Source of the DNA: Cryptomeria japonica
Taxonomy: Eukaryota > Streptophyta > Pinopsida > Cupressales > Cupressaceae
DNA length: 64,000 bases
Assembly: GCF_030272615.1 (NCBI RefSeq)
Contig: NC_081406.1
Span: 476,252,900 to 476,316,899 of the forward strand
Direction of reading: 5' to 3'
How positions within the stretch are numbered: the stretch's first letter is position 1; every line of letters starts with the position of its first letter. A model generated the notes under the pieces. That model worked only from the letters and a program-made list of their open reading frames with translations. It did no database searches and was not told where the DNA came from. Below, piece by piece: positions 1 to 11,601 of the stretch. The translations under genes were made by a program, and so were the position numbers.

Positions 1-518
1 TATGATATACATGAATTATCATACAGCATACTGACCCCGAGGAAAGCGAAGTCACCTTGTGCTTTGTGTTTTGTGTCTATTATCCTTGGGCTTATCTCAC
101 ACTTGGGGGCTAAATCCTTGCGATAACGTGCTCCTTTCTCATTTCTTATATGTATCACTACCTTAAAGCAATCACCGCCGGTGAGGCATGTGCGATCGCT
201 TTAACGTAGGGGGGCATACATCCCGTTCATATCTTTTCAAGATACTTGAAAATTTCTTGACAAATTTAGCTTTGCCTTGAAAATTTTTGATATCTTTCTT
301 GCATGACTCATAGTGAGGGAACCTTACTACTGACAGTCATGGTTCTCCCTCGTGATCTTCCCTTTTACTTTGTCAATCGAAGTCGTAAGATCCTTAGTCC
401 ACTGGGGGCTTGGTGTATCTTGCCTCCTTGACGTGGTGAAAGTCTTTCAATGTTGTTTCCTTGTACTTTACCGGAAGTATGAGCGTACGCTTATACTCCT
501 GCTAAAGTGGGGGCTAAA
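1..518 (+). mobile_element. 3' internal end of LTR retrotransposon A
   Basis: This stretch lies just upstream of an LTR and ends in a purine-rich tract, so it is read as the untranslated 3' internal end of a plus-strand LTR retrotransposon whose body lies left of the window. No credible reading frame is present. The motif GGGGGCTAAAT occurs near 106 and again at the polypurine tract, and related GGGGGCT runs occur in between. The lineage cannot be told from this part. Confidence 0.6.
504..518 (+). promoter_or_regulatory. Polypurine tract of element A
   Basis: AAAGTGGGGGCTAAA sits directly before the TG that opens the LTR. A purine run at this place primes plus-strand DNA synthesis in LTR retrotransposons, and it fixes the element's orientation as plus. 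Confidence 0.7.
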
Positions 519-690
519 TGTAGCATCCTAAAATTGTGACACTTGCAATTTCAACTGCATTTCGGTCTTCACGATGGCGACGCAACACGCAACCTGAATG
601 GAGACCCCGAAACCTGATTATGACACTGAAAACTGCATTTTCTTGCACCCTGGCCTGAACCTCCTTTGCACCCTGCTGTCCCGGGAGGTG

Positions 691-779
691 GGACCAGAGC
701 GCCCAGCGCCCTGGTCCTTCAGGACCAGGGTGCCCAGCGCCCTGGTCCCCCAGGACCATGGCGCCCAACGCCCTGGTCC
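691..779. repeat. Three tandem 27-bp palindromes
   Basis: Units at 691-717, 722-748 and 753-779 repeat every 31 bp. Each has the arms GGACCAGGG and CCCTGGTCC, with small variations, around a centre like CGCCCAGCG. They lie in the likely U3 part of LTR A, ending about 120 bp before its TATA box. They are GC-rich islands in an AT-rich LTR. They could be sites for a dimeric DNA-binding protein or could form hairpins. Confidence 0.85.
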
Positions 780-902
780 CTGGGTCCTATTTTGGGCCCG
801 GTCTCTTTTGGACTTCGGGTCTTTATGTTTGCAAATTGGAAAATTATCTTTCCTGGTTGCCCTAAGGTCGGGAAAATCAGTCTATCAGCCCTAATTGACA
901 AG

Positions 903-910
903 TATATAAA
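903..910 (+). promoter_or_regulatory. TATA box of LTR A
   Basis: TATATAAA followed by a pyrimidine-rich ACTACATTTTCCTCTCCC stretch looks like a plant core promoter in the LTR. It agrees with plus-strand transcription of element A. Confidence 0.55.
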
Positions 911-1804
911 CTACATTTTCCTCTCCCATTTGGGTAAGAAGGACATATGTGTACAAGCATGGAAATGATACTCAAGTATTCAAGCATTCAAGCATTCTTT
1001 CAAGCAATTGATCATTCTAAGTCTCCATTCAAGGCTAAGTGTTGCATTCAAGACAAGGATTCAACCATTGAAGAGGAGATCACATACTACATGCTACATA
1101 CAACATACAACAATACAACAAACAACAACATCTATACCTTCGCACATAAGGATACAAACATCCTTACAACAAGGTATTAGTACTTGTTTTACATTACATA
1201 CATTGACATTTACAGCAATTTCTCATTTCTTGGTTAATTCCAAAACCAGGGTTTGACCTAAAGGCAAACCCCTAATCCCTAACCCCCCAATCGTCTTTGC
1301 TTTTCTGTGTGTAGGTTGTAGGTACGCGGCTGAAATTGAAGATCTGGAATCCTTGTGCAGAGATGAACAGATCCCCCTTCATTTCACGGATTTTTCAGAG
1401 GACCGTGTGCACGCCGGGCGCCATCGTCCTGACAACTTTTGCTCAAATTTGCAGGACAGCGCCGTATCGACATTTTACTGCTAATTCCAGGTCCGCAGCT
1501 TCATCCTACATCCCTATCTCAGTTTATAAGTGAATCTTTGTCACTTTCTATGCATTCCTAGCTTAATTCTTCTATCAACATTCTTTACAAAAGAGGGTAG
1601 CCTTGCTTTCTTAACCCTTGAAACACATTTAGCATCCAATCTTGCATTGTGTGGGATTGGATCTTGTGGGTTTCAACCCCTCTTTTGAATGTAAAGTCTC
1701 TCCCCTAAGTGAAAACCATCAACCCTAGTGAATCTCCCTTCTCTCTCCTTGGAGTTGGAAGAGGGGAGAGCAACTAGGGTTCGATCGCGATTTTCCGCTT
1801 TACA

Positions 1805-2600
1805 ATAGACTATCATTTTAAGGATTTTTATTAAGGTCTTATTAGAAGCCTCAACTTGACTGCTGCCTTGTGGGTAATAGGGAGTGGAGAAGTAGTGCTG
1901 GATATCAAATTTCTGATAGAACCCTTTAACATACTAATTCTTGAAGGGTCTGCCATTATCTATGATGCAAATAAAATAGTTCAAAATGAATTTAGAGATC
2001 TGCTTCCCAATGGTGAAGGTAAGAGGGATGGCCTCCACCCACTTGGTGAAGTATTCAGTGGTGGTGATGATGAATTTATGACCATTAGAGGATGCAGGGT
2101 GGATTTTCCTAATGAGATCGAGCCCCCACTATGAGAAGGGACAAGGTGTGATAAAAGGTTGTAGATCTTGTGATGGAGCATGAATCTTGTCGCCATGCTT
2201 CTGATAAGGGATACATTTCTTCACATAATTATATGCATCTTCTTCCATTGTAGGCCAGTAGTATTTTGTTTGCAAGATATTTTTAGCCAGAGTGAGACCA
2301 CTTAAGTGTGCCCCACAAATACCTTCATGCACTTCATGTAGTGCCCATTCAACCTCTTGTTTGTCTAGACACCTGAGGAGGGAACCATTGAAATGCCTTC
2401 TGAATAGGATGCCTCCAAGGATGGTGTAACAGGAACAGTGATAGATAAAGGTATGTTGTTGGGTTTTGGTGAGGTGGGAAGGGATGGTGTTATCTTTTAG
2501 GTAGGAAAAGGTCTCTTGGTACCAAGGAGATTTGAGACCAACAAGTACACACACCATTTTGGACTCAGGTAGATCATATGCCGGTATAAGAGTTTCTCGA
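1805..2600 (-). pseudogene. Integrase fragment of element B
   Basis: This fragment would insert element cDNA into the genome. The HHCC zinc-finger region is recognisable around 2195-2345 (HEVHEGICGAH, then YYWPTMEE), but the CxxC pair reads CIPY, so the second cysteine is lost. The core follows, with KFIITTTEYFTKW around 2040-2075, where the first catalytic Asp is Glu; IIDNGRPF keeps the second Asp, and VEASNKT near 1850 keeps the final Glu. The reading needs several frame changes and is cut at 1804/1805 by the LTR of element A. It aligns well with the integrase of element E. It is not functional. Confidence 0.85.
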
Positions 2601-2689
2601 CCAAAAACTCAAATTTCTGACTATGTGTCGGCATCTGAAGGAGAGAACCAATAGTGTCCACTACATCTATAGCTCTATTGTTTGGGCAT

Positions 2690-3010
2690 GGAATCTAATC
2701 ATACTTGATTGATGTAAAGTGATGCTTGAGGTCCTTAACCATACTATGATAAGGAAGAAGCTTGTCATCTTTTGTTTGATACTCATCATTGACTTGTTTA
2801 ATGACAAGTTGGGAATCACCATAGACGTGTAATTCCAATATCTTATATTGGATAGCCAAATAGAGTCCAATGATTAGTGCTTCATATTCTGAAATGTTAT
2901 TAGTGCATGCAAAGGCTATCTTGTATGATTTAGGGATGGAATCTCCTTGAGGTGTAACCAACAATATGCCTTCCCCCAATCCATTCTACATGCAAGAACC
3001 ATCAAAATAA
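2690..3010 (-). pseudogene. Second (archaeal-type) RNase H of element B
   Basis: The domain removes the RNA strand of RNA/DNA hybrids during reverse transcription. The motifs YFDGS (near 2990), NNISEYEAL and YGDSQLVI carry the Asp, Glu and Asp expected in an RNase H active site, followed by VNDEYQTKDDKLLPY. This extra RNase H downstream of the RT-linked one is typical of Tat-lineage elements. In-frame stops flank YFDGS, so the copy is dead. It lies between the RT/RH block and integrase. Confidence 0.85.
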
Positions 3011-3229
3011 AACTACCATGTGGAGGACATAGTGACAATCATTATGGATTCATTTGAGAATTCTCTAAGGATAGGGTGATCACCTTGAAGTGGAGCATCG
3101 ACCAGCTAATCTTCTATCACTTGTCCTTTGATTTATTTTCTATCTAAATATTCAATATCGAACTCACTTAGTAACATGACCCATTTAGCAATTCTCTCAC
3201 TGAGAGCAGCCTTTGATAATAGGTATTTG

Positions 3230-4300
3230 AGAGGGTCAATCTTAGCAATCAACTTTGTTTTGATGTTAATCATGTAGTGCTAGAGTTTCTATGTGCTGAA
3301 GATTTGTGCTAAACATGCTCTTTAAATAGGGGTATAATTGATCTCATACCCTACTAATGTGCAACTGATATAGTATATAGCATGCTCTCTTCCCTGATCA
3401 TCTATCTATATCAATAATGCCCCTAGTGCCGTTGTGGTTGCTGATAGGTACAAAAGGAGTGATTGTCCTAGAATAGGAGGCATAAGTATGGGAGGTGATG
3501 CGAGGTATTCTTTGAGTTTCTTGAAAGCCTTCTGACACATGCAGTCCCATTTGAATTTGGTATCCTTGCGTAGTAAGTACGCAAATGGGTGATATTTATC
3601 TGTGAGTTGTGAAATGAAACGTCTGATGGATTGGAGCTTTCCTTGGAGGCTGCGCAGTTGTCTGAGATTCTTCGGGGGAGACATTTACATGATAGCTTTC
3701 ACCTTTACAGGATCAATCTCTATACCTCTATGGAAAACAATGAAACCTAACAGTTTCCCAGATGTAACACCAAAGACACATTTCTTGGGATTTAAGAACA
3801 ACTTATACTTTTCTAATCTCTCAAAGATCTACCTTAGGATAGGGATGTGTTCATGTCTTGTCTTGGACTTTCCTATAAGATCAGCCATGTAATCCTCCAT
3901 GATTTTATGCAAACGGTCATGAAATATTTTTGTCATTTCTCACTGATATGTTGCTCCAGTATTCTTGAGACCAAAAGGCATGACTTGATAACAAAAGCGC
4001 CCCATGGTGTTGTGAATGTCATTTTGTGTTGGTCCTCTTTTGTGATCCTAATTTGATTGTACCCAAAAAATCCATCCATCAGTGATAACATTTCATGTCC
4101 TGCTGTGAGATCTATAATCATGTCTATGTTGGGGAGCGATAAGTCATCCTTAGGGCACACTTTATTCAAATCTCAAAAATTTGTGCAAATATGGATGCCC
4201 CCAGTAGATTTACTAATAGGGACAATGTTGGACACCCACTCATGATAGTCTATTAGTTTTATGAGTCCAACATCCAATATCTTCTAAAGTTTTGCTTTGA
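3230..4300 (-). pseudogene. Reverse transcriptase / first RNase H of element B
   Basis: Motifs typical of Ty3/gypsy RT are visible from right to left: KVCPKDDLSLPNID, then MLSLMDGFFGYNQI (around 4050-4150), and the thumb/connection segment with QLRSLQGKLQSIRRFI and SPPILMPPI (3406-3684). The catalytic YVDD box has become YMAD in the segment MEDYMADLIG (about 3875-3905), so one of the paired aspartates is lost. Several frameshifts separate the pieces. The closest match in the window is the RT of element E. The copy is inactive. Confidence 0.88.
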
Positions 4301-4760
4301 CGAGGAGCGCAATATGTGGATGCATCTTGCGTAATTTTTTCTTTACAATTTTAGCATCTGGACAGACAACAAGATTGTGGACTACTAATTCAAGATCAAG
4401 GCCTGGCATGTCAACATATGACCAGGCAAAGTTGATCTTTGTTTCTGAGATAAAATTGATGAAGTTTTGTTTTTCTTGATCCGATAGGGACTTAGCAATG
4501 ATCATGTTATTTGGGGTATCTTCAGTGCCCACATTGATAGTGTTTATTTCCTCTATTAGTAAATTTGACCTATCTTATAATGGGGGAACAATGGTAGGGA
4601 GGTCAAGTCCCTCATCCTCAAGTTCCTGATCCAGGTTTTCACTTGTGGATATGCCCTTTATTTTTACTTTTTCCTCATCCAAAGGTGCCTCGGGGAGGTT
4701 TTCACCTAAGGAATCATGATTTTACTTTTTATAATCCTTTTTGTGACTAAGGGCATTGAC
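4284..4760 (-). pseudogene. Linker before the RT of element B
   Basis: The reading ending in FAWSYVDMPGLDLELVVHNL and KLRKMHPHIALLVK matches the segment that precedes RT in element E. It carries FAWSY.DMPG, the common lead-in of plant Ty3/gypsy RT domains. Beyond it, to about 4760, is a low-complexity linker with stops. No separate enzymatic role is known. Confidence 0.75.
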
Positions 4761-4999
4761 CTAACTAACAAAGTATATGTTCTCATGTAGTTGGATCCCA
4801 TGAACTCTGTTCAGTCTTCTAAATTATGCATAATCAGGAGAGTCATGAGAGTATTATCATTTACACATATGTCCAAAGAAAGTTTGTCTTGTTGGTCCCT
4901 TTCTATAAGCTCATGGTGGACAAGTTTCAACTCATATGGAGTGGGAGGGATTACGGGGATAATGGTGTTGATATGGGTGTCAAAGAAGATATCATCTTC

Positions 5000-5275
5000 T
5001 TATTCAAAAGGCATTTCGTGAAATTCATCTTCATCAAAATCTTTGACATCCAAGGAGGGACTTGAAGGGGTATCAACAATAGTGATCTTAGGTACTGGAG
5101 TGTAACCCATGCCTCTATTATACTTGTATGAGATGGGATTTATTGGTTCTTTGATTCCTTTTTCTTTCGGCCCTAGGTTGTGTCCTTTATAACCCATCTT
5201 ATCCACTATGGCTGATGCTTTTGGATACATTTTCTTGGGGATCTTTGTTGGTTCTTCATCCTCTTCATGATACAA
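5000..5275 (-). pseudogene. G-patch-like motif region of element B
   Basis: The open segment holds IVDKMGYKGHNLGPKEKGI and, further on, RGMGYTP. This glycine pattern (MGY.G..LG...G, then GMGY) resembles a G-patch, a short motif that binds RNA or activates DEAH helicases in cellular proteins. It sits between protease and RT, as in element E, where it is better preserved. Here the GLG core reads NLG, so it is partly decayed. Confidence 0.6.
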
Positions 5276-5376
5276 CCAAAAGGAAAAATCTACCTCAAGA
5301 CTCTCTTCATCAAGTGGGCCCCATTTCTTGAAGGTGGTGTCTTTGCATTGTATAGTGGACTTCTGATCTTTTTTAT

Positions 5377-6130
5377 TTATTTAGGCTTGCCAAATGAACT
5401 AGGAGATAAGGGGAGATTGCCTATTAATAAGACATTCTCAAGTTTGTATTCTCCACAACCATCGTCTACAATCTTAACCTTAGGTTCTATTTGGGATGAG
5501 ATGGAGGCAAATTTAGATGCATCAGATGGAGGAGGTGGAGCGGATCTATTTAATGAGAAGTGGTATGGATGTTTCCCCTCTAAGAGCTTACAATATTGAA
5601 AGGGTTGCAGATAATCTCTGATACTAATCTCTCTACCATTAAAAAGAAATTTAAGGCATTGGTGGTAAGTGGAGGGAATTTCTCGAAGGGAATTAATCCA
5701 CGAATGACCAAGGAGAATGTTATAAGGGAGATCAAGATCCAAGACTTGGCAAGGGGTATCAATTGTAACAGGGCTCACTTGAAGAGGTAAAGTGATCATG
5801 CCTTTGGAAACCCTTTCCGCATCATCATAGGATTTGATTGTAATTCATCTTGATGTATCAACCAGGTCCTCAGAAAGTCCCAATTGTTTTATTAATTTGT
5901 ATGTACAAAGATTGAGTCCCGATCCACCGTCTATCAGGATGCGTTTAACCTTGTGTTTTTGGATAAGATCTTCAATATGCAATGGTTTATTATGATCATC
6001 ATTAGAGGGATCATCATTGGAGGTGAAAACAAGGTGGTGTTGGGCAATGAGGTTTCCAATGAGGGCTTGGAACTGGGCATCATTGATATTGTCAGGGACA
6101 CGTGATTCAAGGAGGGCTTGTTCCAAAATT
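5377..6130 (-). pseudogene. Aspartic protease region of element B
   Basis: The protease would cleave the Gag-Pol polyprotein. KRILIDGGSGLNLCT (about 5895-5940) is the active-site loop in the D-G-G-S form usual for this lineage. Downstream, YNILLGHSWINS and PSTYHQCLKF match the end of the protease fold, followed by a CGEYKLENVLLIGNLP linker. The reading is split near 5800-5850 by stops. Compared with element E, the domain order and spacing are the same. Confidence 0.82.
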
Positions 6131-6279
6131 TCCTTGTGAATGAGGGAGATCTTGAGGAGCTCTAGGATAGAAATCTATGTAGGAGTCTTCCCAAGGTGAT
6201 CAAGGAGATCATATCGGTGGGTGGATGACATGGGGGGAGGATTCGATGGAGGAGGAGCTCCTTGGACAGTTACTCTTCT

Positions 6280-7110
6280 GTAGTGGGTGGTTACATTGCA
6301 GTCATTTTGGGAATGGGAAGTGGAAGGTGCAACACCTTGAATGATATGGGTCTTCTTGTCGGTTGTGGAGGGGCAGGACCACCTTGAACGGTGACCCTAG
6401 GTCTATTTTGAGAAGAGCGAGGGTTAGCTCCCTCGATAGTGATGACATTGACATGGTTATCTGCAAGCTCTATATGACCCACCAAGGATTCAATGTTGGA
6501 TATATATTTGGTGTAATCATAGTTCACAGTACTAGATGATGAGGCATTGCCTTTGTCATGATTCAGGAAGGGTTCCTAGTACATCTTGAGTTTATCATTA
6601 TTGTTACCAGGTTTTGTTGTTGCTACCTCAATATCACCCTTAGTAATGAGGTCTTGAATATAGTTTTTTAGTTTCATACACTTTCGTGTATCATGCCCAT
6701 TGATGCGGTGATAGTCACAGTACTCATTCTCATTATACCACCTAGGTTTAGGTTGGTTGGGATCAAATGGGCAATTTATCAGGAAGACAATTGCACTAGC
6801 TTGGACAAGCTTTTGAAACACAACCTCAATGGGCTCAGTAAGAGGAGTATACTCCCTTGGATCCTGATTATTAGATTGGGGGTGGTCGGCCCTGGACTGA
6901 GACATTATTGGGAGGAATTTGAGATTTATTTTAATTGTTTTGCTACGTGTTGAATTTATGATTAGTGGTGGTGGATTTTGGAGGAGCGACCATGGTTTGG
7001 ACCCACTTTGTGTCAGTGACACCATCATTGACTACGTTCTTATTTTTAGACCAAAATTTTGGTTTATCATAGTGATAAGAGGAAGTATTCTGATTTGTTT
7101 TTTGATAATG
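6280..7110 (-). pseudogene. Gag C-terminal part with zinc knuckle, element B
   Basis: The segment YCDYHRINGHDTRKC (about 6675-6722) is a zinc knuckle with the pattern C-x2-H-x4-H-x4-C, followed by MKLKNYIQDLI, the usual continuation in this gag family. Proline-rich and low-complexity sequence flanks it. Its role in active relatives is packaging of genomic RNA. Frames are broken. Confidence 0.78.
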
Positions 7111-7640
7111 CTTTAGAGCATCATCCTCTAATAAGACACATTCATGAGCTAGGCTCTTGTCAGTCAAATGTTGGAAAGAATTTATACGCTAAGATTTCAA
7201 GGGTTTTGATAGTTTGGGTACAAGATTCTTCTGAAATAATTCAATTTGGTGTTGTTCTAGTATGTCCCACTGGAACTTTTTGATAAGGTGTCACCACCTT
7301 TGCAAGAAGTTGGCAAAGGTTTCTCTAGGCCTTTGTTTTATGTTACAATGTTCCATCATGGAAACATCATTGACAATGTTGTAAGCATAGTGGGCCACAA
7401 AATTTTCTGCTAAGTCCAGAAAGGAGGTGATAAAACCTTTGGGTAGGGATGAGAACCATGCAAGAGAGTCTCCCGTGAGACTTTTAGGGAAGAGTATACG
7501 AAGATATAAATCACTATAGGATACTTCTTAGCATAAGATGTAAAACTCACGGACATGGTCTCGGGGGTCCCCCTGACCCTCATACTTCATGAATTTAGGC
7601 ATCTCAAACCCTAGCGGGTAAGGTGCAGCTGATATTGAAG
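7110..7640 (-). pseudogene. Gag capsid-like region of element B
   Basis: Scattered frame pieces in the minus direction match the capsid part of element E (words like LPKGFITSFLDLAENF and a run before PRETFANFLQ). They sit at the right place upstream of the zinc knuckle. There are many stops, so the exact limits are approximate. Confidence 0.55.
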
Positions 7641-8486
7641 GATCACAAGGACAAGGACAAAATTACTCAAGTGAATAAGGTTTTATTTTTTTAGTCCCTT
7701 CCTTCATGTTTTTGATGATGTTTTTCATGTCTTGAATTTCCTTGATTATATCATATTGTGGGTCTTGGACATGATGGATCATGTTTGCCCCGGGTATCTA
7801 GTGAGTTGTGGAAGATATACCACCACCACAAATATATTCGTAGGATGAAGAAGTGAGAATGTGAGACGTGATGACCGATGTGATGGGGATTGGAGAGGTG
7901 ATGATTGGTCATGACCCGCAGATTGTGGTGGCGTGAGGAAGAGAAGTATTGATGAAACTAGTGACATTGTTGAGAGGGATGGAAGATTGGGGAACAGAGA
8001 CATATGGGCGAGTACAAGAGGATGGCATAGAAGCATAGTGGAGAATAGATGCGATCAAGTTGGATAATGGTATAGATGTCAAATAAGAAGGTTGGATGGA
8101 GACCACAAGGATGGATACCATGGGTGCTATACATTGAGGATGAATAATAGGTGCAATGATGTGAGTAGGATCAAATTTTCCCTATGTTTGTTTATCAAGA
8201 ATGGATCTATCAAAATTAGGGGGAAGACCAGCTCCATTTTCAATGAGGGTCTTTAAGAGACCACCAAAATTGTGGTGGATGAATTTCTCCATCATTTCTT
8301 GATTGTATGAATCCTCTAGGAATGTTCACACTTCTAGGGTGAGATCATCTTGATCAACCATGTTAGGGTCCATTTGTGGTCGTGGATCTTGAATGTCGGG
8401 TTGCACATTTTTCCCTTGCATGGGATCTTGTGTAGGGTCTTGATATAGGACACTAATGTCTGGCAACCATATTGTTCTTCAGCCAT
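7640..8486 (-). pseudogene. Gag N-terminal region of element B
   Basis: A candidate start ATG lies at 8484-8486 (MAEEQYG). The following pieces in different frames read DPTQDPMQGKNVQPDIQDP and QPSYLTSIPLSNLIASIL. The sequence is low in complexity, and the domain is not recognisable. It is assigned to gag by position between the capsid-like region and the leader. Frameshifts are certain. Confidence 0.5.
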
Positions 8487-11172
8487 CTTCTTCTTTTGAG
8501 ATCAAGTTGTTACCATACAAGAATAATCTTAGGGAAGATTAATTGGAAGAAGAGCTCGATGAAAGGACTTAGCAATTTTTTTTGGGATTTTGATTTGATC
8601 TTGTTGAATTTGGGTTGAATGATTGATGGGGTCTCTAAATTAGGACAAAAATTGATCAAGATTACACCTTAGTCCTTAGATGAGGATTTTAGGTGAGGGA
8701 TATTGATGAAAACCACAAACAAGGTGACAACCAAGTTGGGTGAAATTTAGACCTTAGGATAATGATAAAAGTCTCTTTCTACTAAAGGGAGACTAATGAT
8801 CCCAAGAAAAATAAAGACGTAGGATTGGGGTCTTGATCGACCCAAAAGATGAGGCAAAGGCACTTGGGGGAGATTATTTCCCAAGAACAAGAGCCAAATG
8901 ATTAATTGATTTAAGATGAGGTCTAAATAAAACTTCACAAGGTATAAAACCTTAGAGTGAGGTTGATTTGATTTGGATGATTGATTGAAGGATGATTGAT
9001 TAAGGATTGATTTGATTAAGGTTTGATTAAGAGGTTGACTTATGTGCTAAGTCGTTGGAAAATTTTGATGATGAAAGATCAAAGAAGGATGATAGTGATG
9101 ACTAGAAGAAATTGATGACTAGATTATCCTTGGGATTGAAATGACTCAATAAGTGATAGGTTCAAACGGAAAATTGTATGAAGGGATGTGACCACCCTGA
9201 TTTTGATGATAGTTGGTATTGAAAGACAAGCTCTATCCTTGGTGTAGGGCACAGACTCTTAGTTCATCACTAGCATCAAACACATTGCTATGACCATGAA
9301 TATAATCATGATATCTACGCAAGAAGGTCCTATGCTTAAGTAAGAGTTTGTGGTTGGTGTACCAAAACTTACAACGTCTAACAAGTTGGGCTTGAGTGAG
9401 ATTCTTCTTCTTGATTAGATGGTGGAAAAACTTCTTGGGATGCTTGTACAACTTAGGCTTATGGAACATGAGGTGAAAATGTGGTGGACTAGATTTGGAC
9501 TTTGACTATGCAAGCTGTGTAAATTTGGACTTTATAATGTTTGTCAAATGTGGAAAGTGGGGAGGTTGTTTTGTCAATCTACTCTTGGTAAGAAAATATC
9601 AAGCATAGAAAACACATTGGCCAAGTGTGATTCAAAGACAATCATTCACCTTTACAACATTTCCTAAGGCTGGCAAGGACAATAGTCATCAATCTTACTT
9701 GGTTTTAGAACTATGCTTACTTAGAGAAGATACTTAGATGCTTGAACCCACTGGCTCCACCCTTGACACTCACTTCTCTGGGGAAGCCAAGCATCGATTC
9801 CCATGAAAACTCCCCATGGTGAAATTTGTATCTCTACTAAGAGCCATAAAAATGTGAGCACCTTCGAAGGTCTGACCTCCTGCACAATTGACTAGAAGTT
9901 TTTTGTCTTCTAAACACAAGAGTTATTATTTAGGGCATTTGTTCATGTGGCCATACATGCGACACTTTACACTCAGTAGTTACGGAAGGCTCCCAGCCTA
10001 TAGAGGTTACACTCTATAGGGTTTATGGGGAGACATAGTGTCGGTATGAACTAATCAGCACATGTTTTTTGCAACTTTTGTCACAAACATGTTTATTTAT
10101 AGTGGTTCAGAAGAGATTGGCTTTAGCTCATTGCCACTTGGGTTGTTCCCCTCTCATCAATGCCTATGTGAGGTGCCAAGAAAAATTGAGAAGGTAGGCC
10201 CTCTAAAGGTAAAAGCATGAAATCAAAATAAAATAAGGCACAAAAGACATGTTGTTCTTTAACCCTTAGAAAATCAAAATGTGCAACTATTCTAAAAAAT
10301 ACAATCACTTGTAAAAATTTTAAGCCCAAAAGTAAGTGTTTGCTAGTTTAGAATTGCATGAAAAACACCTAAACTAGTGGAGAAAACATGTCTTCGTCAA
10401 ATGTGCTACAAAAAAATGAGTTATTAGTCTCAGTTTCTAATCTTGGATAGACGGTGCAGACCTGCAAAACTAACAATTTGATCAGTAAATAAAAATCCCT
10501 GAGGATACAACATTGGTGTTGTTCCACAGGCGGACACGCTGCAGTGCCTACAAAGGTGCTTATTTGCCTACACATGCGCTGAAGTGAGTCTGCTACCTAG
10601 AAAACCTAGAAAGCAAAAAAAAAAGGATTTAAAATTTAAAAAAATTAATTACAGTTATACCTGACCGGATGCGTTGATGAAGAAGCCTACACGCGAATGC
10701 GTGTGCATACGCATTAAAAGAAAACACATAAACAGTTAGCAGGAAAAATAGAAAATATTAAATTTTAAATATGTGAGGGAGTGGGCTAATAGGGTCCAGC
10801 TGATGCACTAGATCTAGAGCATAGGCGTTGATCCGCCTGCGCACGTTCTGATGCGTAATTAGTCCAAAAATTGAACTTTTAAACTAAAAATAGGATTTAG
10901 AACTTAATTTAATTTTTTTTTTAACTTATTAAGAACAAAAATCAAATTGAAATCTAATCTATCAAGTAAAGTAAATTTAAAACTGTGAACACGCTGAAAC
11001 CGTGTCGGTTGTGCTGATCGATAATCCTGTAAAAGGAGGGTTTGTGAAAATCAAAATTCAAACGCTCATGTCAATTTGTAAGCATATGCGCTATTGTGTA
11101 GACACTCGTGCTGATCCGCAACCTGTAGCTAAAAATCATGAAAAACCTGCAAAAAAGATTAGATTTCTAGGA
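8487..11172 (-). other. Untranslated leader of element B
   Basis: About 2.7 kb lie between the presumed gag start and the primer site without a credible gene. Around 9720-9910 and 10,080-10,230 the sequence matches the leader of element E (50,194-50,360 and 50,590-50,720), including a shared hairpin (arms at 9737-9744 and 9788-9795). Toward 10,540-11,130 short motifs with CGCTGA, GTGCCTACA and GCGCAC recur. Leaders of this length are common in Tat elements. Confidence 0.7.
9737..9795 (-). other. Conserved leader hairpin, element B
   Basis: Arms GATGCTTG (9737-9744) and CAAGCATC (9788-9795) are perfect complements. The same arms with similar spacing occur at 50,213-50,271 in element E. The shared block continues with CCATG and CTCCCCATGG. 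A role in RNA packaging or translation is possible but is inference. Confidence 0.65.
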
Positions 11173-11196
11173 CATGGGTCCCACCGGGCATGCCAA
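11173..11196 (-). promoter_or_regulatory. Primer-binding-site-like motif of element B
   Basis: On the minus strand the sequence reads TGGCATGCCCGGTGGGACCC. It starts with TGG, as a site complementary to a tRNA CCA end should, and lies where the leader meets the presumed LTR. I could not assign the tRNA. Confidence 0.5.
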
Positions 11197-11590
11197 AATG
11201 AAGATGAGAAAATTTAAGGAATGTGTAATAGTTAGAGAGGTAAAAAAACACAAAGCATAAACACTAAAATGAACAAATAACCATTATACCTTCCCCAAAT
11301 TTCACCTACTTCCTCGGATTGAGATCTTGGTGAGGTTGAAGTAGCGCCCCTTCTCCAACTTGATTTGATTAGCTCAATGGATTGATGTGGATGAATCTCC
11401 AATGTGCACAACAAATGGATCAAGAGTTGAATTGATGAATGTATGATGGATGCTCAAGTGGGATGAAAATGGCTAAGTATGGATATGTAGGAAACTTGAT
11501 TATAGTATAGGCTATTGAATAGATTCTTGGACTCAAGATGGAAACATAAACTTACTAAGATTGGAGATGTCAAATGAGGGGAGGGAGACC

Positions 11591-11601
11591 CCAATTTATA
11601 G
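11591..11601 (-). promoter_or_regulatory. TATA box of LTR B
   Basis: The minus strand reads TCTATAAATTGGGGTC, a strong plant TATA context. LTR E has CTATAAATTGGATG at the matching place, which supports both calls. Confidence 0.55.

Larger units (their letters stand above)
519..1804 (+). repeat. LTR (3' LTR) of element A
   Basis: The segment opens with TGTAGCATCC and closes with CCGCTTTACA, giving the usual TG...CA ends. It follows a polypurine tract and holds a TATA box near 903. On its right the sequence switches abruptly to a minus-strand Ty3/gypsy integrase, as expected for an insertion into that older element. The partner 5' LTR and the left target duplication lie outside the window; the first five bases on the right are ATAGA. 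The length is about 1.29 kb. It contains three tandem GC-rich palindromes at 691-779. Confidence 0.8.
1805..11203 (-). mobile_element. Tat-lineage Ty3/gypsy element B (internal part)
   Basis: Reading right to left there are a primer-binding-site-like motif, a long leader, gag, protease, a G-patch-like motif, reverse transcriptase, a second RNase H and integrase. This is the domain order of Ty3/gypsy elements; the extra RNase H after the RT/RH block is characteristic of the Tat lineage. Frames are broken by many stops and frameshifts. The 3' end is lost because LTR A interrupts the integrase, so any extra 3' ORF and the 3' LTR cannot be seen. The element is a diverged relative of element E. 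Confidence 0.9.

Noticed and set aside
598-968. Frames over the GC-rich part of LTR A
   Set aside because: They are produced by the three palindromes in the LTR and end in its TATA region.
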